A DNA stretch of 64,000 nucleotides. It comes from Azadirachta indica (Eukaryota; Streptophyta; Magnoliopsida; Sapindales; Meliaceae). The notes beneath the pieces were generated by a model. That model searched no databases, was not told the DNA's origin, and worked only from the letters and a program-made list of their open reading frames with translations. The position numbers and the translations under genes are program-made. Below are positions 11,001-23,590 of the stretch, piece by piece. The stretch's first letter is position 1. The number at the start of each line of letters is the position of its first letter. The DNA is taken from contig CM040446.1 of the NCBI GenBank assembly GCA_022749755.1, positions 14,532,367 through 14,596,366 of the forward strand, read 5' to 3'.

Positions 11001-13342
11001 ACAAATTGATTTTGGGTTGAAAAATTTCGCCAAATTTTCAGCACAAACACGCTGCTTCTAACTCAGCAAAAGGGCTGTGGCTCCTACAGAGTGATCCTTT
11101 TTATTATTATTATTATTTTTGGGCTGGGCCACGTCAAAACCTATTAGTCGTATTTGCATTGAGTGCTGCCAATCCATGAATATCTCTCCGTGTTATTATT
11201 ATTGACGTCCTTGTAATTGTAAAAACAAACTCAAAAACCATAAGTTTTAAAAATATATAACTCAAGTCCTTAAAGGTTTAGAATTATATAACTTAAATTT
11301 TTCTTATTTTATATTTTTAAAAAAAATATTTCTTATTTTCTTCTTATTTTATTCAAGTACTCAACCACCTTTAACTATCCACAAAAAATTATAAATAATA
11401 TTTTGATGCTTAATTATTTTTCAAAGAAAATAAATTGCACAAGTGAAATATTAATAAACACAAATATAATTATATAAATTGAATAATATAAACACTATAT
11501 ATAATTATAAAAACAATTCATTGGACATAATTGTATATAAGAATTTAACACCAATATCTAGTAATTTACTATAAAAGATTAAAACATAATTTAAAACATT
11601 AGTAAAGAAATTACCCTTGAATTTTTTATTTGGAATTTTAATGAGAATTCGGAAGTTTAGGATAAAGACAATTAATTGAATAAGAATTAAAGGGAATTGA
11701 ATGAATTGTTTTGAAAGTGCTGAGAAAATTGCGATGAAAATTTAGGTGAAACTTGAAAAAGAAAGGTAGCGAGGGCAACAACAAAAGGATTAGGGCATTA
11801 AACAATACATTATCTTTTTTTTTTTCCTTTTTATGTTTTCTTGTTTTATTTTATTTTTTGATTTTGTTAATTCTAATAATTGGATTAGGACTACAAACTT
11901 ATCAAGAATTATTAAATTAATATTAATAAATTATTAATTTTAGTAGTGACAAATGGGTCGTGCACACTGACGTAACCTATAAAAATTAAGCTCATGTAGG
12001 CTCATGTGCCCGATCAGCTAAGGCCTACTTTCTAAAAGGAGAGTGTCATAAAACCCATAAGTCAACCAAATAATTAATAATATTTTTAAATAATATAAAA
12101 TTTTAATATTATCAATTGTAAATAGTAAAATTAATAGTATAAATTAAGAAATTCTGAAACAATTTTTTAAAAATATTATTATATTATTTTTAGTGGATTG
12201 GATTGAATTCTAGTAGGTTGACAATATAAATCCACAATGCGATTAACTTTGGGTGAATTTTAAAATTTTAAATCCAACAAATTCTATTGATTCACCAAAT
12301 TCACTAAAAATATATTGGATTAAGCAGATTGATCAGATCGGATTAGATTTTGAACACTCATACAAATAACTTATTTATGATATATTTACTATTATATTTT
12401 ATTCTAAAATTTAAACTTATTTATGATAAAATTAAGATACAATTCATCTATTCACACGTTTGTAAGTTTTTACCTTCACACACATGCCGAATGAGGGAAA
12501 GAGGACTATCTAAATAAAGGTGGGAAAGAGTCGTACCACAGCTTAACTAGCTAGTTTTTCTTGAAAGCAAGAATATATATTTCAATTTCATTAAAATAAA
12601 TCATTACAACTCATTGCAAATTTATATCTAATATCTTTAAGATATTACAAAGATCCATTACAACAAATAATTAGAGAATTATATTACTTACAACAAATAA
12701 TTAGAGAATTATATTACTTACTCTAGAAAATATATTTAACACCTCAACATTTAGTATTTTTAACTAAAAATAAATATTTTAACTTAAAAGTCTTATTAGA
12801 ATTTTTTTCACACCCTTTTTTCTTACTTTTCATGTTGTAACAAATCTTCTACAATAAACTTATTATGGTGTAAAATCCTTTAGATCTGTAATATAGCATT
12901 TTCAGATTTCTTCATGTAGTCTTCAAATTTCTAGAATTGAAAGAAAATAATATCAGAATTTTATAAACAACGAAAAACCAACAAGACCATGATAAATCTA
13001 GATTTAGGTAGATATAGACTATCATTGGTGGAAAAAAACTATTATAAGATAGAAATAAATCATTATAAATCTAAGTTTAGGTAAAAATATATATTTATTT
13101 AAAAAGAAAGAACAAAACATAGAAGAAAATTGCAAAAATCTCATTAGAGATGAAGTAGAACTCCAGTGAGAAGCAAGATGAGATTTTTATGATGAGAGTA
13201 AAAAGGAGTTAGGAAGAGAGAGAGAGAAGTGAGACTTTCTTCGAAAGTGTTATTAGAACTCAACTAGTTGGAAATTGGAAAAAAAACTCCAAATAATATC
13301 CGTGCATGGAAATTGAAAATTTTTTAGGGCTCCACACCTGCT
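8081..13342. other. Long gene-poor spacer
   Basis: No gene is supported in these 5.3 kb. It is strongly AT-rich. CACGTG hexamers occur near 8756 and 10357. About 10.68-10.96 kb has the look of a decayed Copia-type LTR end (a TATA-rich stretch, then AAAGAAGAACTCATTTTTCTC), but no partner LTR or primer site was found. A 39-codon frame (10531-10650) is open but matches nothing I know. A 30-bp tandem duplication lies at 12661-12720. About 12.9-13.3 kb has purine-rich, LTR-like sequence of unknown origin. Confidence 0.5.
12661..12720. repeat. Tandem duplication, 30 bp x 2
   Basis: Two identical adjacent 30-bp units, 12661-12690 and 12691-12720, each beginning CAACAAATAATTAGAGAATT. Perfect identity suggests a recent slippage or duplication event. 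Confidence 0.9.
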
Positions 13343-13367
13343 TATATATATATATATATATATATAT
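13343..13367. repeat. TA microsatellite at an LTR-element insertion site
   Basis: A pure TA dinucleotide run directly abutting the TGTTGAT start of the LTR element at 13368. Another TA run flanks the element's far end (from about 17503), so the element inserted inside a TA microsatellite. Confidence 0.85.
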
Positions 13368-13903
13368 TGTTGATGCCAAAAATTTGTTAATTTTGACCTC
13401 AAACAACGAACTTCAATCTTCTAAACTTCTGGGGATCTCGCCTCACCTGCAAAACAAAAGAAATCAGAGAATAGCCAGATTCCCTGGCGTAAACCCTCCG
13501 ATACTTATGTCAATTGGGTTGTTTTAAGATAATGAATTAGACAAAAATTTCACAAAGTTTCGCCTAAATTTACAATGCATACCTTTTCATTCAGGTTGTT
13601 AGGATTTTATGGGCATGGAGATTAACTGTTTTGATAATTTTGTGGATCACATTCTCTCCACGATGGAAAGTAGAAAAAATGGGCCGTTACTGGGCAGAAT
13701 GTGCGATTGAGTTCCATTATCCACGTTGTATATGGTCGGGTGGTATTTTATTACCTGACCTAGATTTTTTTTTCATTTGAATGAATTCCTTTTGAAGCTC
13801 GGACTCTGTTTGGTTGGTGCCTTTCAGTCTCTAGACCTCATAATCCTGACCATAAAGCACATGTTTATCTGGTTATTTCAGGGCTCGAGTATTTTCCCAA
13901 ACA
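13368..13903 (+). repeat. LTR, left copy of the 4.1-kb element
   Basis: It pairs with 16964-17496. Shared blocks include CTTCTGGGGATCTCGCCTCA, TTTTATGGGCATGGAGATTA and GGGCTCGAGTATTTT. Many scattered differences between the copies show an old insertion. Confidence 0.82.
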
Positions 13904-15001
13904 TCAAGCGCCCGAGTTTCTAGTTAAATGCTGTTTTGCTAGAAATTGAGCTGTTGCCTTTATCTCGAGCATGAAGTCACTTTGATTATGTTGTTGTTGT
14001 TCTTTTTCCTGTTCTAAGCTAGATAACGTCTCTTCGTATTAAGGAAAATGCACAACTTTTTGGTTTTACGGGGAAGCGTCACCTCAACGAACGCTCAGTA
14101 GAGGCAAACAGTTCTCCTTTTATTATGACAAGTTTTTCATTTTTTCAAAATTTAGGCCATGTGTTAATGTGCCATTGGACTACCTCATTATTATTGCGCC
14201 GACCATCATTTCACATTTAAGATGTCTACTATGGTTTATCTAGACTTTTCGTTTTGAACGGCTCAAATTAGACCAAGTTCTAGTATAAATTCACTGTTAC
14301 CTTTTTGTTTTCCCACTTTTGTTGAAATCTTTCTCTTACGCTAAAAAATGACTACTCTCACAGGTGTTTTTGCAACTTTTCATTTTTTAGGCTTTCTCTT
14401 ACTTCTTTTCACAATTTCATTTTGTCGGAAGACTCCTGTTACTGGTAAGTTTCTGATTTCCTCTTTCCTTTATTTCTATTTGTATTGTTGAATATTCTAA
14501 GTTACTTTTGGCGTTTTACATGTTCATTCGTGTTTGGGTTTCATTGTGTGGAACGGTGTGCTTATCTTTTTTGGAAAGATTTTTGCAAGGATATTACATG
14601 CTTGATGTTTATTTTGTATGTTTTTTGGGTTACTAATTTTGAGGATTTCAGATTTGCTGAATTGAATTTATTTGGTTTATAGGCTGTTGGCTTTCTGAAT
14701 GAAATGTTATGGGCTTTGGAACTTACATTCGGTTTGTATGTTAAGGTGTAGAAAATGTTTGCAATAATGATTGTAGGTGTGAATCATAGTCATGTAGAGA
14801 TACTGACTTGGTAAATTTTCCTTGACTTGACTCAATCTTGGGTCTGACAACTTTAGGGTTTGCCCTTTTTAGTGACTAAATTGTTTGCATGACTTAGGTT
14901 CTATAGACTCCATCAACATATCTTCATCGTCTTCGTTTAACTAGTTTAGTACCTACTATAAGGCTTGGAATAGACTTCCCCTCTCTGTTAGACACGACTA
15001 T

Positions 15002-16825
15002 TTGTTAATTTATGGAAAAATTCCCTTTAAGAGAGCTGCCCTCTTAAAAGTAGTTTACCCTAATACTTGGGTTAGGGTTTCTGAACTGGCATTGCTAGAA
15101 TATGATATCCCCAAGGCTAGAGATTTCGAGGTTAGAGTACCCAAAACTGTTGTCATCTTTGATTATTCTTTTAATGACGTGTAGGAGAACATAAATCCTC
15201 AAAGAATTAGACCTGGAGATCAGAATATTCTCCCAAACCTAGATAGCTCGCTAGGTAGACTAACCACTTCTGTTGGAGACGAGGCTGTTTCAAGTCGTGT
15301 AGTGGAGCTTAAGGGTGTTAAGCCAACCCATGAAATACATGGGGAATCTTATTCTAGGATAGGGGATGGTCATGATGATGTTGAGGATAACATCCTGAGT
15401 GAAAGTAATGATTCGAAAAAAATCGAGATTAAGGATGTTGAAAATATTCTTAACCCAACTAGAAGGTTCAGACCATACGAGGTAGATTGGTTTGTATTTT
15501 CTATAACTCTCTCTGACCTCAAAGCATATAAGAAAATGTATTAAATTCCTGATGACATTTATCTTAGGTTACCCGAAATAGATGAGTTTCCTAGTAAGCC
15601 GAAAGAAAGTGAGCTAGCTTTTCATGAGGAACTTTTCCATTTTGGGCTCAGGTTGCCTATTCAAGAGTACTTTGTTCGCATGTTTTATTTCTTTGACATT
15701 CTCCTGTACTAGTTGAATTTGATCAGTTGGCGGGTAATTATTGGCTTTTATGTAATCTGGGCCGTCGTCGAGAATCCTTCTTAAGTATTGAAAAAATTAA
15801 GTATACCTATATCCTGAAGAAGAACCCAAAGATTAATCCGAGGTTCTATTACCTTCAGTCACTTGAACGTTTAGCTACAAGTGGTTGTGTATCCACTACT
15901 TTTAACCATAAAGTTAAATTAAACTTTCGATTTTGGTTTTTACTCAGCTGCTTTTTCCCTATTCAATTTCTGATCTTAATTTTCCCTGCTTATGTTTTTC
16001 TCGATCTGATAGTTTGGTTGTCTTCCTTTTAGTTGATTTGTGAGGAAGGGTTCATTCTCTTGTAAATATTGCCTTGGAGAGAATTGCTACTGGTAGGGCT
16101 GCTGCTGCTGACCAGAGAAATTTACTTTCCTCCAACTCTTTGGTCAGCTAGGGATTGGTCGCTTGTGCTCTGACTTGGGGTGAACTACTTGCTGCTAAGC
16201 GAGAAGCGAAGACTAGAAAGAGTAATTATTTTCTGACCTTGACCTTAATTTTATGTTTGTTTGACTTTTTGATTGTAATGTCTTCTTTCGTAGAAAAGAT
16301 GACTTCAAACAATCAGGGAAAAGTTTGTAACAAAGAAAAGGTGCTTCCAGCAATCATCAAGTCTTGCTTGACAAAGCTAAGCAAAACAAGTGAAAAATAA
16401 GGTGGGAGATAGGACATATCTCGAAGAATCTTCCACCTGATCAAATCAAGAGAGTCCCTGTGAAGTCTGGCGTTTCAAAGAGTCAGCTAAGCCCAAAGGA
16501 TAAAGAGAAGGGCTTGGCTGTAATTCAAGGCAAAGGATTCGAGATTTTGCTGAAGAGGCCTTTAGACTGGATTGAAAAGGAAGGGGATTCAATTGAATTA
16601 AATCCCTTAAAGAGACGTAAGCACTTGACGTCCGGCTCGACAAAAAGTTGTTGCGAGTTGCTTTCCGAGGATCTCCCGAAAAATAAAAGGAAGGATTACA
16701 CACATCTCACTCCAACCATTAGTTACCTCGGGATATTTATTTCGCCTGCCATTGATGAAGTCATCAAGAACAAACCTATAAACGAGGCGCTTAAGCTCTT
16801 TCACAAATTGGCTTACCAGGTCTAA
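15002..16825 (+). pseudogene. Decayed Transposase_28-like accessory ORF of the 4.1-kb element
   Basis: Adjoining + strand frames read as one protein broken by stops (for example at 15182, 15542 and 15708) and probably by introns. The run PEIDEFPSKPKESELAFHEE, then LFHFGLRLPIQEYFVRMFYF and LISWRVIIGF, aligns by eye with the frame at 38.7-39.0 kb (LFLLRARLPLQPYFTALFYN, LNSWRTIVGF). It also fits the PF04195 (putative gypsy-type transposon) pattern as I remember it. The last piece, 16460-16825, is a lysine-rich 120-codon frame ending in a TAG-free stretch to 16825. A TATA-like TATAAATT near 14286 and a donor-like site near 14443 suggest an upstream spliced leader. The function of this ORF class is unknown. 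Confidence 0.55.
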
Positions 16826-16963
16826 TCCTTATTTGTTTATTCTTTTTTTTAATTTCTAGAGTTGTATCTTTTTGGGTGATGCTTATCTTTTGCCGCCATA
16901 TTGAGTTCAACTTCTAAAACACGACAATAAAATTCTTACCCTCTTCCCACAAACGGTACCGGC

Positions 16964-17496
16964 TGTTGATATTGAAAAATTGTTAATTTCGACCTGAAAC
17001 AACCAATTTTGATCTTTTAGACTTCTGGGGATCTCGCCTCACCTGCAAAATAAAAGAGATAAGAGAATAGCCAGCTTCCCGGCGTAGACTCTTCGATGCT
17101 TAAGTCAGTTGGGTTATTTTAGGAGAATGAGTTGAACAAAAATTTCACAGAGTTTCGCCTAAATCTAGAATGCATACCTTCTCTTTCAGGTTGCTGGGAT
17201 TTTATGGGCATGGAGATTAACCATTTTGATAATTTTTTGGGCCACATTCTCTCTACGATGGAAGGTGGAAAAAATAGGCGATTACTAGGTGAAATGTGTG
17301 GTTGAGTTCTATTACCATCATTGCATATGGTCGGGTGGTTTATTACCCGATCTGAGCTATTCCTTTTATTCAAATGAATTCCTTTTAAAGCTCGGACTCT
17401 ATTTGGTCGGTGCCCTTTAGTCTCGAAACCTCATAATCCTGACCATAAAGCACATGTTCATCTAGTTATTTAAGGGCTCGAGTATTTTTCCAAATA
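16964..17496 (+). repeat. LTR, right copy of the 4.1-kb element
   Basis: The direct-repeat partner of 13368-13903. It begins TGTTGAT and ends in CCAAATA, where the other copy has CCCAAACA. A TA-rich microsatellite follows immediately. Confidence 0.82.
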
Positions 17497-17497
17497 A

Positions 17498-17529
<32 letters not shown>

Positions 17530-17847
17530 GCTATAATTGTGATTAAAGCTAGAGGTTCTTCAAGCATATCATAAAACCATCTATTTAAGCGATGCATGCA
17601 TCCGTATATATAAATTTAAAGTTCAACAAAGTCTTACAATGTTCTTTTATATATATGCAGTAAATCGAGAATATTATTGAATAGCTGAAAACAGTACACA
17701 ATGCATGCCCAATATCATACATAAAACCACTGTATAATAGTTGTGATGTTATTATAATTTATTATACCATATATATATATATATATGTATGTATGAGATG
17801 TAAAACGAGTACAACATCATCTTATGCTGTATGTATAAAGTCGAATT

Positions 17848-18321
17848 TCATGGAGTCTGGAGAAGATCTTGTTCCTTCTTCTTGGCCATTAATTGCAGAG
17901 AATAATTAAGAACAGAAACAAAATCTTCATATTTCCATCTTTGAAATGGATCGGCAACGAATGACCACTCTATAACGCACCCATTTTTACCATCAATACT
18001 ATTGATGGGCAAGACTTTGATAGTAGCCATATAAAAGTTCATTCCAATGTTGTTATCAAGGACCTCATAGCTAAGACACCGTTGGATGTGGTTCATCATA
18101 ATTAGCTTCTCATTTGCCTATTTATCTTTTGAGGCATAGTAGTGGATCAGGCCAGGCTGTCCTGGAGCTCCCTCCACCGTATAACAAGTCTCAAGAATCG
18201 AAAGCCACTTATGTAGGTTGCAAAAATGCTAAAGGCAAGGCCAAACTTGTTCAGCTATTATTAATCCAGATACCTCAATATTGGCCTTGCCTTCCCATTT
18301 GGCTTCACTTTCTTCTGCCAT
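17848..18321 (-). pseudogene. Lachrymatory-factor-synthase-like pseudogene, copy 3
   Basis: Reading down from the ATG at 18321, the whole 158-codon frame keeps LFS-like sequence without any frameshift: AKWEGKANIEVSGL, QVWPCL, CNLHKW, EGAPGQPGL, RCLSYEVLDNNIGMN, CVIEWSFVADPF. It is interrupted by two TAG codons, at 18231-18229 (where copy 2 has GAG, Glu) and at 18120-18118 (where copy 2 has TGG, Trp). The Arg equivalent to onion R71 is also changed (HYYAS in place of RYCAS). The TATA box survives at 18396-18403. Two nonsense changes and no indels indicate quite recent inactivation. An LTR element ends 350 bp downstream and a Mutator-like element begins 150 bp upstream of the start codon. Confidence 0.9.
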
Positions 18322-18395
18322 GCGAGTTGAGAGAGATAGATAAATTTGAGAAGATGAATTTAATTTTAAGTGTAGGGCAATGATGTTGCTTTGCT

Positions 18396-18403
18396 TATTT
18401 ATA
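18396..18403 (-). promoter_or_regulatory. Relic TATA box of the LFS-like pseudogene
   Basis: TATAAATA on the - strand, 75 bases upstream of the pseudogene ATG. The Mutator-like element starts only about 70 bases further upstream, so anything beyond the core promoter has been displaced by 6.3 kb. Confidence 0.55.
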
Positions 18404-18471
18404 GCTATATAACATAATGGTAGGGAGGATTATTGATGAAAATAAGATAATGCACATTGATATATATATTT

Positions 18472-18595
18472 GGGTAAATGATGTCTGAGTTGTTAAAGTT
18501 TAGCTAATTAATCTAATAAGTCGTATTAGTTTCGAAAATAGCTAAAAAAGTCTTAATCTATTAATTTATACTGTTAATTTGGATGGAAAAATGAA
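18472..18595 (+). repeat. MULE left terminal inverted repeat
   Basis: Begins GGGTAAATGATG and mirrors 24645-24765. The inner limit is approximate, as similarity fades beyond TCTTAATCT. Confidence 0.85.
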
Positions 18596-19389
18596 ATTTT
18601 ACAGTTATATCCTTATTGACTATTAATATAGATTTATGTGGTTATCTGACGTGGAAGTCATTGTCCACGTTAGCATATTTAAATTTAAAATTTTATACTT
18701 AGGTATTATCTTTTATAATATTGTTATATTCTTAAAATATCTTTAAATGAATTGAATTGATAAATTGTCTGTAATATTCTATTAAAATATATAAATTTTT
18801 CTAAATATCCTCCTTTGATTGTGAATGAAAATATTTTTTAGTCCATAATACCTTTAAAGACAAACTCCCTTTATTTTTCTTTTTAACCATTTTAACAGCT
18901 ATAGAATTGAAATTTGGTATTTTTCTTTTTTATCACTAGCACCTGGCCATTTTTTTAACCCTCAGAGATTACGGCTGTAGAATTGGAAAATGGCCTTTAA
19001 TTGGTTTGCACCAAAAGCTGTACCATTAATAATTAAAAAGACTTTTATGCTTGTACTACCACTAAATAACTCCAAAAGACAAGTAAAAAATATATATATT
19101 TCAATCAAGAGAAAAATTTTATTAATTAAATAAGAGAAAGGAAAAGTAAAAAATATAACAGACAATAAGAGAAGGCTATCCAAAACCATTTCAACTAAAT
19201 GAAAATTACATTACATATGCCATAGAATACTTTCTTCTGTGTGGCTGCTACCTGTCTTAGCACACTTCTTAACTGTTAAAAACACAGCAGCAGTAGTAAA
19301 GAAGTAGTACAAAAAGGCAAAAGCTACTAGCTACAGGTTGCAGCGATACAACGGTCACCAACTGTTTATAATATTTATTTGCTATGGAA

Positions 19390-19392
<3 letters not shown>

Positions 19393-19426
<34 letters not shown>

Positions 19427-19430
19427 ACAC
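19393..19430. repeat. CA microsatellite
   Basis: An AC dinucleotide run, interrupted once by AT near 19421, inside the MULE. The valine/cysteine-rich open frame across it on the other strand is a by-product of the repeat. Confidence 0.9.
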
Positions 19431-21479
19431 CTCATGGAATTAATACAACTACTAAAATAATCTAGAGTTTTGCCATCTACATAAATACTTGATAGCAAGT
19501 AAATAAATCTTTGGTTGGATGAGAACATGACCACATCCACACATGCTGCAAGACTTAATTTGGCAGTAGGTATTGTTCTGTGACTCAAACAGCTTTTTTT
19601 TGGCTCACTCAGCTGAAAGCCACATGAAGTTATATGCAAGCATGCTTTACTTAAAGCAAAGATCACAGAAAAATAGGTTAGCTTTATTTTATTTTATTTT
19701 TATCTATCATAAAAATTTTGTTGATTTGACATGCTCTAGGAATTGTCATACTCCACCGCACACACAAAGTTAACTATGAAATACTATTTGGATTAAAGTT
19801 TTGTTATGTCAACCAGTTGACACATTATAGAGCAGTTTCTATTGACTACTTGGTTTACTTCAAAGCAACATACAGAGAGGCGTGCTTGCTTACTATTGTG
19901 CTTGGCCCCAGAAACAAAATCCTCCAACTAAACCATGCACTCAACTAAACTTGACATATCAGATCCTATATGCAATTTCAAGTAGGATGGTGAAAATTTT
20001 GCAGAAAGCTTACACAGATATGCATATGGCACAAAGATTTATAGAATACAGGAATGACTGCAAATTTAGTCTTGGTAGGAACTTTTTTATTCTATGATTG
20101 CTTGCATTATGTTCTGCTTCAACATTAACATTCTGCTAAGTGTGTGTTATGACAATCATTAATTTATAAACATACTAACAATAAGTGACACTTTAAGCCC
20201 CTAGAGGAAGAAATAACATGAGACTTCCATAAGATTAGACATTTAACGGAAAAATAATCTTAAAATGAGGTCTTTAAGTGCTCGACTTTCCTTATGTTTG
20301 ATTACTAATCATCTTTCTGCCTTTTTGTGCAGGGAAAAACAAATACAAACTGTACAAAAAAGGGCTCCTAGGTGCCTAGTCTAAGTTTTTGGTTACATGT
20401 CTGCTATATGATTGGGACTGTATATAGTTATGAACAATTTGCTTACAACTAAATTTTCTTTGTAAATGCAAATAAAAAACTCAATCCAACATTTATTATC
20501 AAATAACCATTCATAACAATAGCAAGTTAAACAATCACTATCATTATTTATATTTGCAAAAGCCAAAAAGGTACCAGATTCAATGCCAGATTCAATTAAT
20601 AACGCCAAAAAGGTACTGGATTCAACATAACTGCAATATACTTGTTATCCACTAAGTCCATCATATTCCATGAAATTTTCTGTCATCCAAAAAAAATCTT
20701 CTGTCATCATATAAAATTTTAGCCAAATGCTAATAAGTTCAACAAACAATACATACCCAAACTTTTTCATTATTGTGGACTGCATGCCGAGGATTAATTT
20801 TGGCTCGATGAAGGCCCATGCTGCCTTGAGGAATTCATAAACGGGGCTAGCAATTGAGCATGCCTCCATGAAACATTGCCTCCAACTAGTTGATTTAGAA
20901 TCTTACTTACAGTTCGTACGAATAAATCAACATTCATTCGCTAGGTTACAAGTTATGTTGATGCTAAACACATATAACGACACACAATTACTTATTATAA
21001 GATCGAGAAGGTTGTGATGTGCTTATGAAATGCAAAGCTTGTACATTTCCATCAACAGTAGCTGCTGGCACAGTTCCTTAAATAATTAATATTAATACCT
21101 ATATTTAAAGCTTATGCTACTGCCAAACACACACACAAGAACAAATAACTGATTACTTTGAGCTTGAGGAGGCTGTGATGTGCTTCGAGTATCCGAAGCT
21201 TGTAAAATTCTATGAGCTGCAGAAGCTGTTTATGAAAGCACCCAAAAAATCGCTATTAATACTTTATTTACAGATTTTACTACTGCCAAAGTCACACAAT
21301 AACACATAAATGCTTACTCAAAACTTGAAGAGGCTGTGATATGCTTTGAGTATGCGAAGCTTGTACGTTTCCATAAGCTGTAGAAGTTGTTTGGTTAACC
21401 TATAAATAAAATAGTTAAATATAAGTTCCTATGTCAAATGAAATATTATTTTTAAATTAACACAAACTATAATAAACAT

Positions 21480-23590
21480 AAGTTACCTCGGCAGAATTAG
21501 AAGCACTTTTGCAAGACCTTTTGTTATGCCCAAATTGTCGACAAAATCCACATCTCATGCTTGCATTCTTATTTGCTTGATCTTCCTTTACCTCTCTTGT
21601 TTTTCTCAGTTTTGGTCTACCAGCGCTCACTTTCTTCACAGGAGAATTTTAGGACTATCAACAGTAAGCCATTTTGACTTGTCAGGTAGAGGAGCAATTG
21701 TGCCTGCATATGTGGTCTGATATGCATCAATTGTCAATGAATGGTCTACATAATCAACTACATCTTCACGTTTCATTACAATGCAATGCACGACATGTTT
21801 GCATGGAATCCCGCTAATCTGGTATGCACCGCAATCATAAGTTTTATCTTACAAAACAACAGTAACGGTAGTGTATAGCTCATCCATCACTTCGAACTTA
21901 AATTCAGTGACCTCTATCACCTTTATTAACCTGCCTGCCTTCCTAAAAATATCTAATTTTCTCTTCACATTTAGTGGTAGTCTAGCAGTCCACTTCTTTG
22001 ATCGACATAAATGCTTTTGCAGCCGTTTCATAATTTTTTTTTTTGAATAAACTCTAGCAAGTATAATACAATCTTATCTCTAAACTCATTCAGCCAACTA
22101 TTCCACGATTCAGTCATATTGTTTGTCACATGATCACACTTTACATGATACTCAAAAGTGTGTCTTGCCTATTGTCTTTTATCTATCTTCAACCAATTGT
22201 CATATGCACTCTGACAAGTAGGCTTGGCTTTCTTAATTGCATCCATTGCATTATTCCAGTCTTTCTCTGTTGTTGATTTTGCTGTTTGCTAGAATAATGT
22301 CTTTTAGACTACTTCGGGATGCTTTTTCCTTAGATTGGCAAATATATGTCGTGCGCAGTGTCAACTACTGCCCCTGCTCAAAAATATGTAAAGCAATCTT
22401 TATACCTTTCTGTTTGCCTATCCAAAAACCAATTCCATGTTTCAGCGTACTCTGGTTCACAAACATATACAACAATTGGAAAAATTTCATTTTTAGCATC
22501 TAATGCAACAACAGGCAGTAGAATGCCCCCATAAGGTCCCTTCAAAGGGAATCCATCTAACCAATAAAGTACCTGTACCCTCTAATAAAACCATCTCTCA
22601 AAGCTGGAAAACTATACAAAAACCTCTGGAATTTGATTGGCCTATCTCCTAACGCAACAAAAAACTTCATCTTCACAAGAACTCTTAGGTTATGTTGTCT
22701 AAGTGCCTTGGCATAATCTCTAAGAGCTTGATAAGAACCAACATGGTCTTTAGCAGCATTCTTTAATGCTTTCTTCTTGGCTCGATAAATTTTCTTTCTT
22801 TTCACATGTACCCCAAACCTTGTTCTCAACTTATCATTTATTGCTCTAGGTGGCATTTGTGGGTTATTCTTCAAAATATTTTGAAATTTAGATGCAATCC
22901 AAGTGTACGAAACTTCTTTGCATATCGACATTCTGTCATAACTATGCTCATCATTTAATTTTTTAATAGTAAAAATAGTGCCACTTTAAACAAGTGCAGC
23001 ATATATGAACCAAGGGTAGCCTGCTGCTAAACATTTTGCTTTAAACCTCATTTTGTCGTTTTTTATCCTTGTCAGCTCAAACTCTTTTTTCACACAATAT
23101 TCAGTAATGGCCACCCTAAACTGCTCAACATTATCAAACTCCACTACCTATATGAAGGTTAGTCTCTCTATTACGACTCTCTATAAAACGATGCCTTCAA
23201 ATATGTTCAGCCATCCTACCAACTGGGTCCTCGTCTTCAGATAAAGACAATAATGCTTCACCATTATCATTTGATTCATAGTTAGGCAACTTGTCAGCTT
23301 CATCACTATCTTCAGTATCTTGAACATTCTCAGCCTGACCAGTCTCTTGAACATTTTCAGCTTCTACACCCTCTTCAACATCATCATTGGACCAATAAGT
23401 CTTATCAACTTTAAAATCCCCTAACTCATCAACATAATATTTTTGAGGTGATGGAATTAGCTGCTCTTGTTGTTCTTCTGTTGAAATTTGTTGCTCTTTT
23501 ACAGAATATTGATACTGATATTTAGAATGCTGTTGCTGTGATGGTGAGAATGAAGATGATGTTGCTGCTCTGTGGTTGTTTGATAAACTT
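21480..23590 (-). pseudogene. MuDR-family transposase, degenerate
   Basis: Read on the - strand from about 23590, the pieces appear in the order of a plant MULE transposase. First comes an acidic Gln/Glu-rich N-terminus. A DNA-binding region follows (FRVAITEYCVKKEFELTRIK, CLAAGYPWFIYA). Then comes the block at 22931-22557 (WIASKFQNILKNNP, KKIYRAKKKAL, LRDYAKALRQHN, and RGYRYFIG leading toward the catalytic Asp), and a broken catalytic region around 22.5-22.0 kb. A SWIM-type zinc motif is next (YDCGAYQISGIPCKHVVHCI, near 21.8 kb), followed by a C-terminal zinc knuckle (CGFCRQFGHNKRSC, 21639-21457). Several stops and frame changes separate them. When intact it would bind and cut the MULE termini. 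Domain names are from memory of PF03108, PF10551 and SWIM patterns. Confidence 0.85.

Larger units (their letters stand above)
13368..17496 (+). mobile_element. 4.1-kb non-autonomous LTR retroelement carrying only a Transposase_28-like ORF
   Basis: Direct terminal repeats of about 535 bp (13368-13903 and 16964-17496) enclose 3.06 kb. Both repeats begin TGTTGAT; the first ends CCCAAACA and the second CCAAATA. Flanks are TATAT and AATAT, consistent with a 5-bp target duplication that has lost one match. No gag, protease, reverse transcriptase or integrase was found inside. The only coding remnant is the + strand frame at 15.0-16.8 kb, which resembles the + strand unit of the 14.4-kb element at 36 kb. 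I infer a relative or deletion derivative of a Tat-lineage element that needed another element's enzymes. Strand is given by this ORF; the retroviral strand may be the opposite one. Confidence 0.75.
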
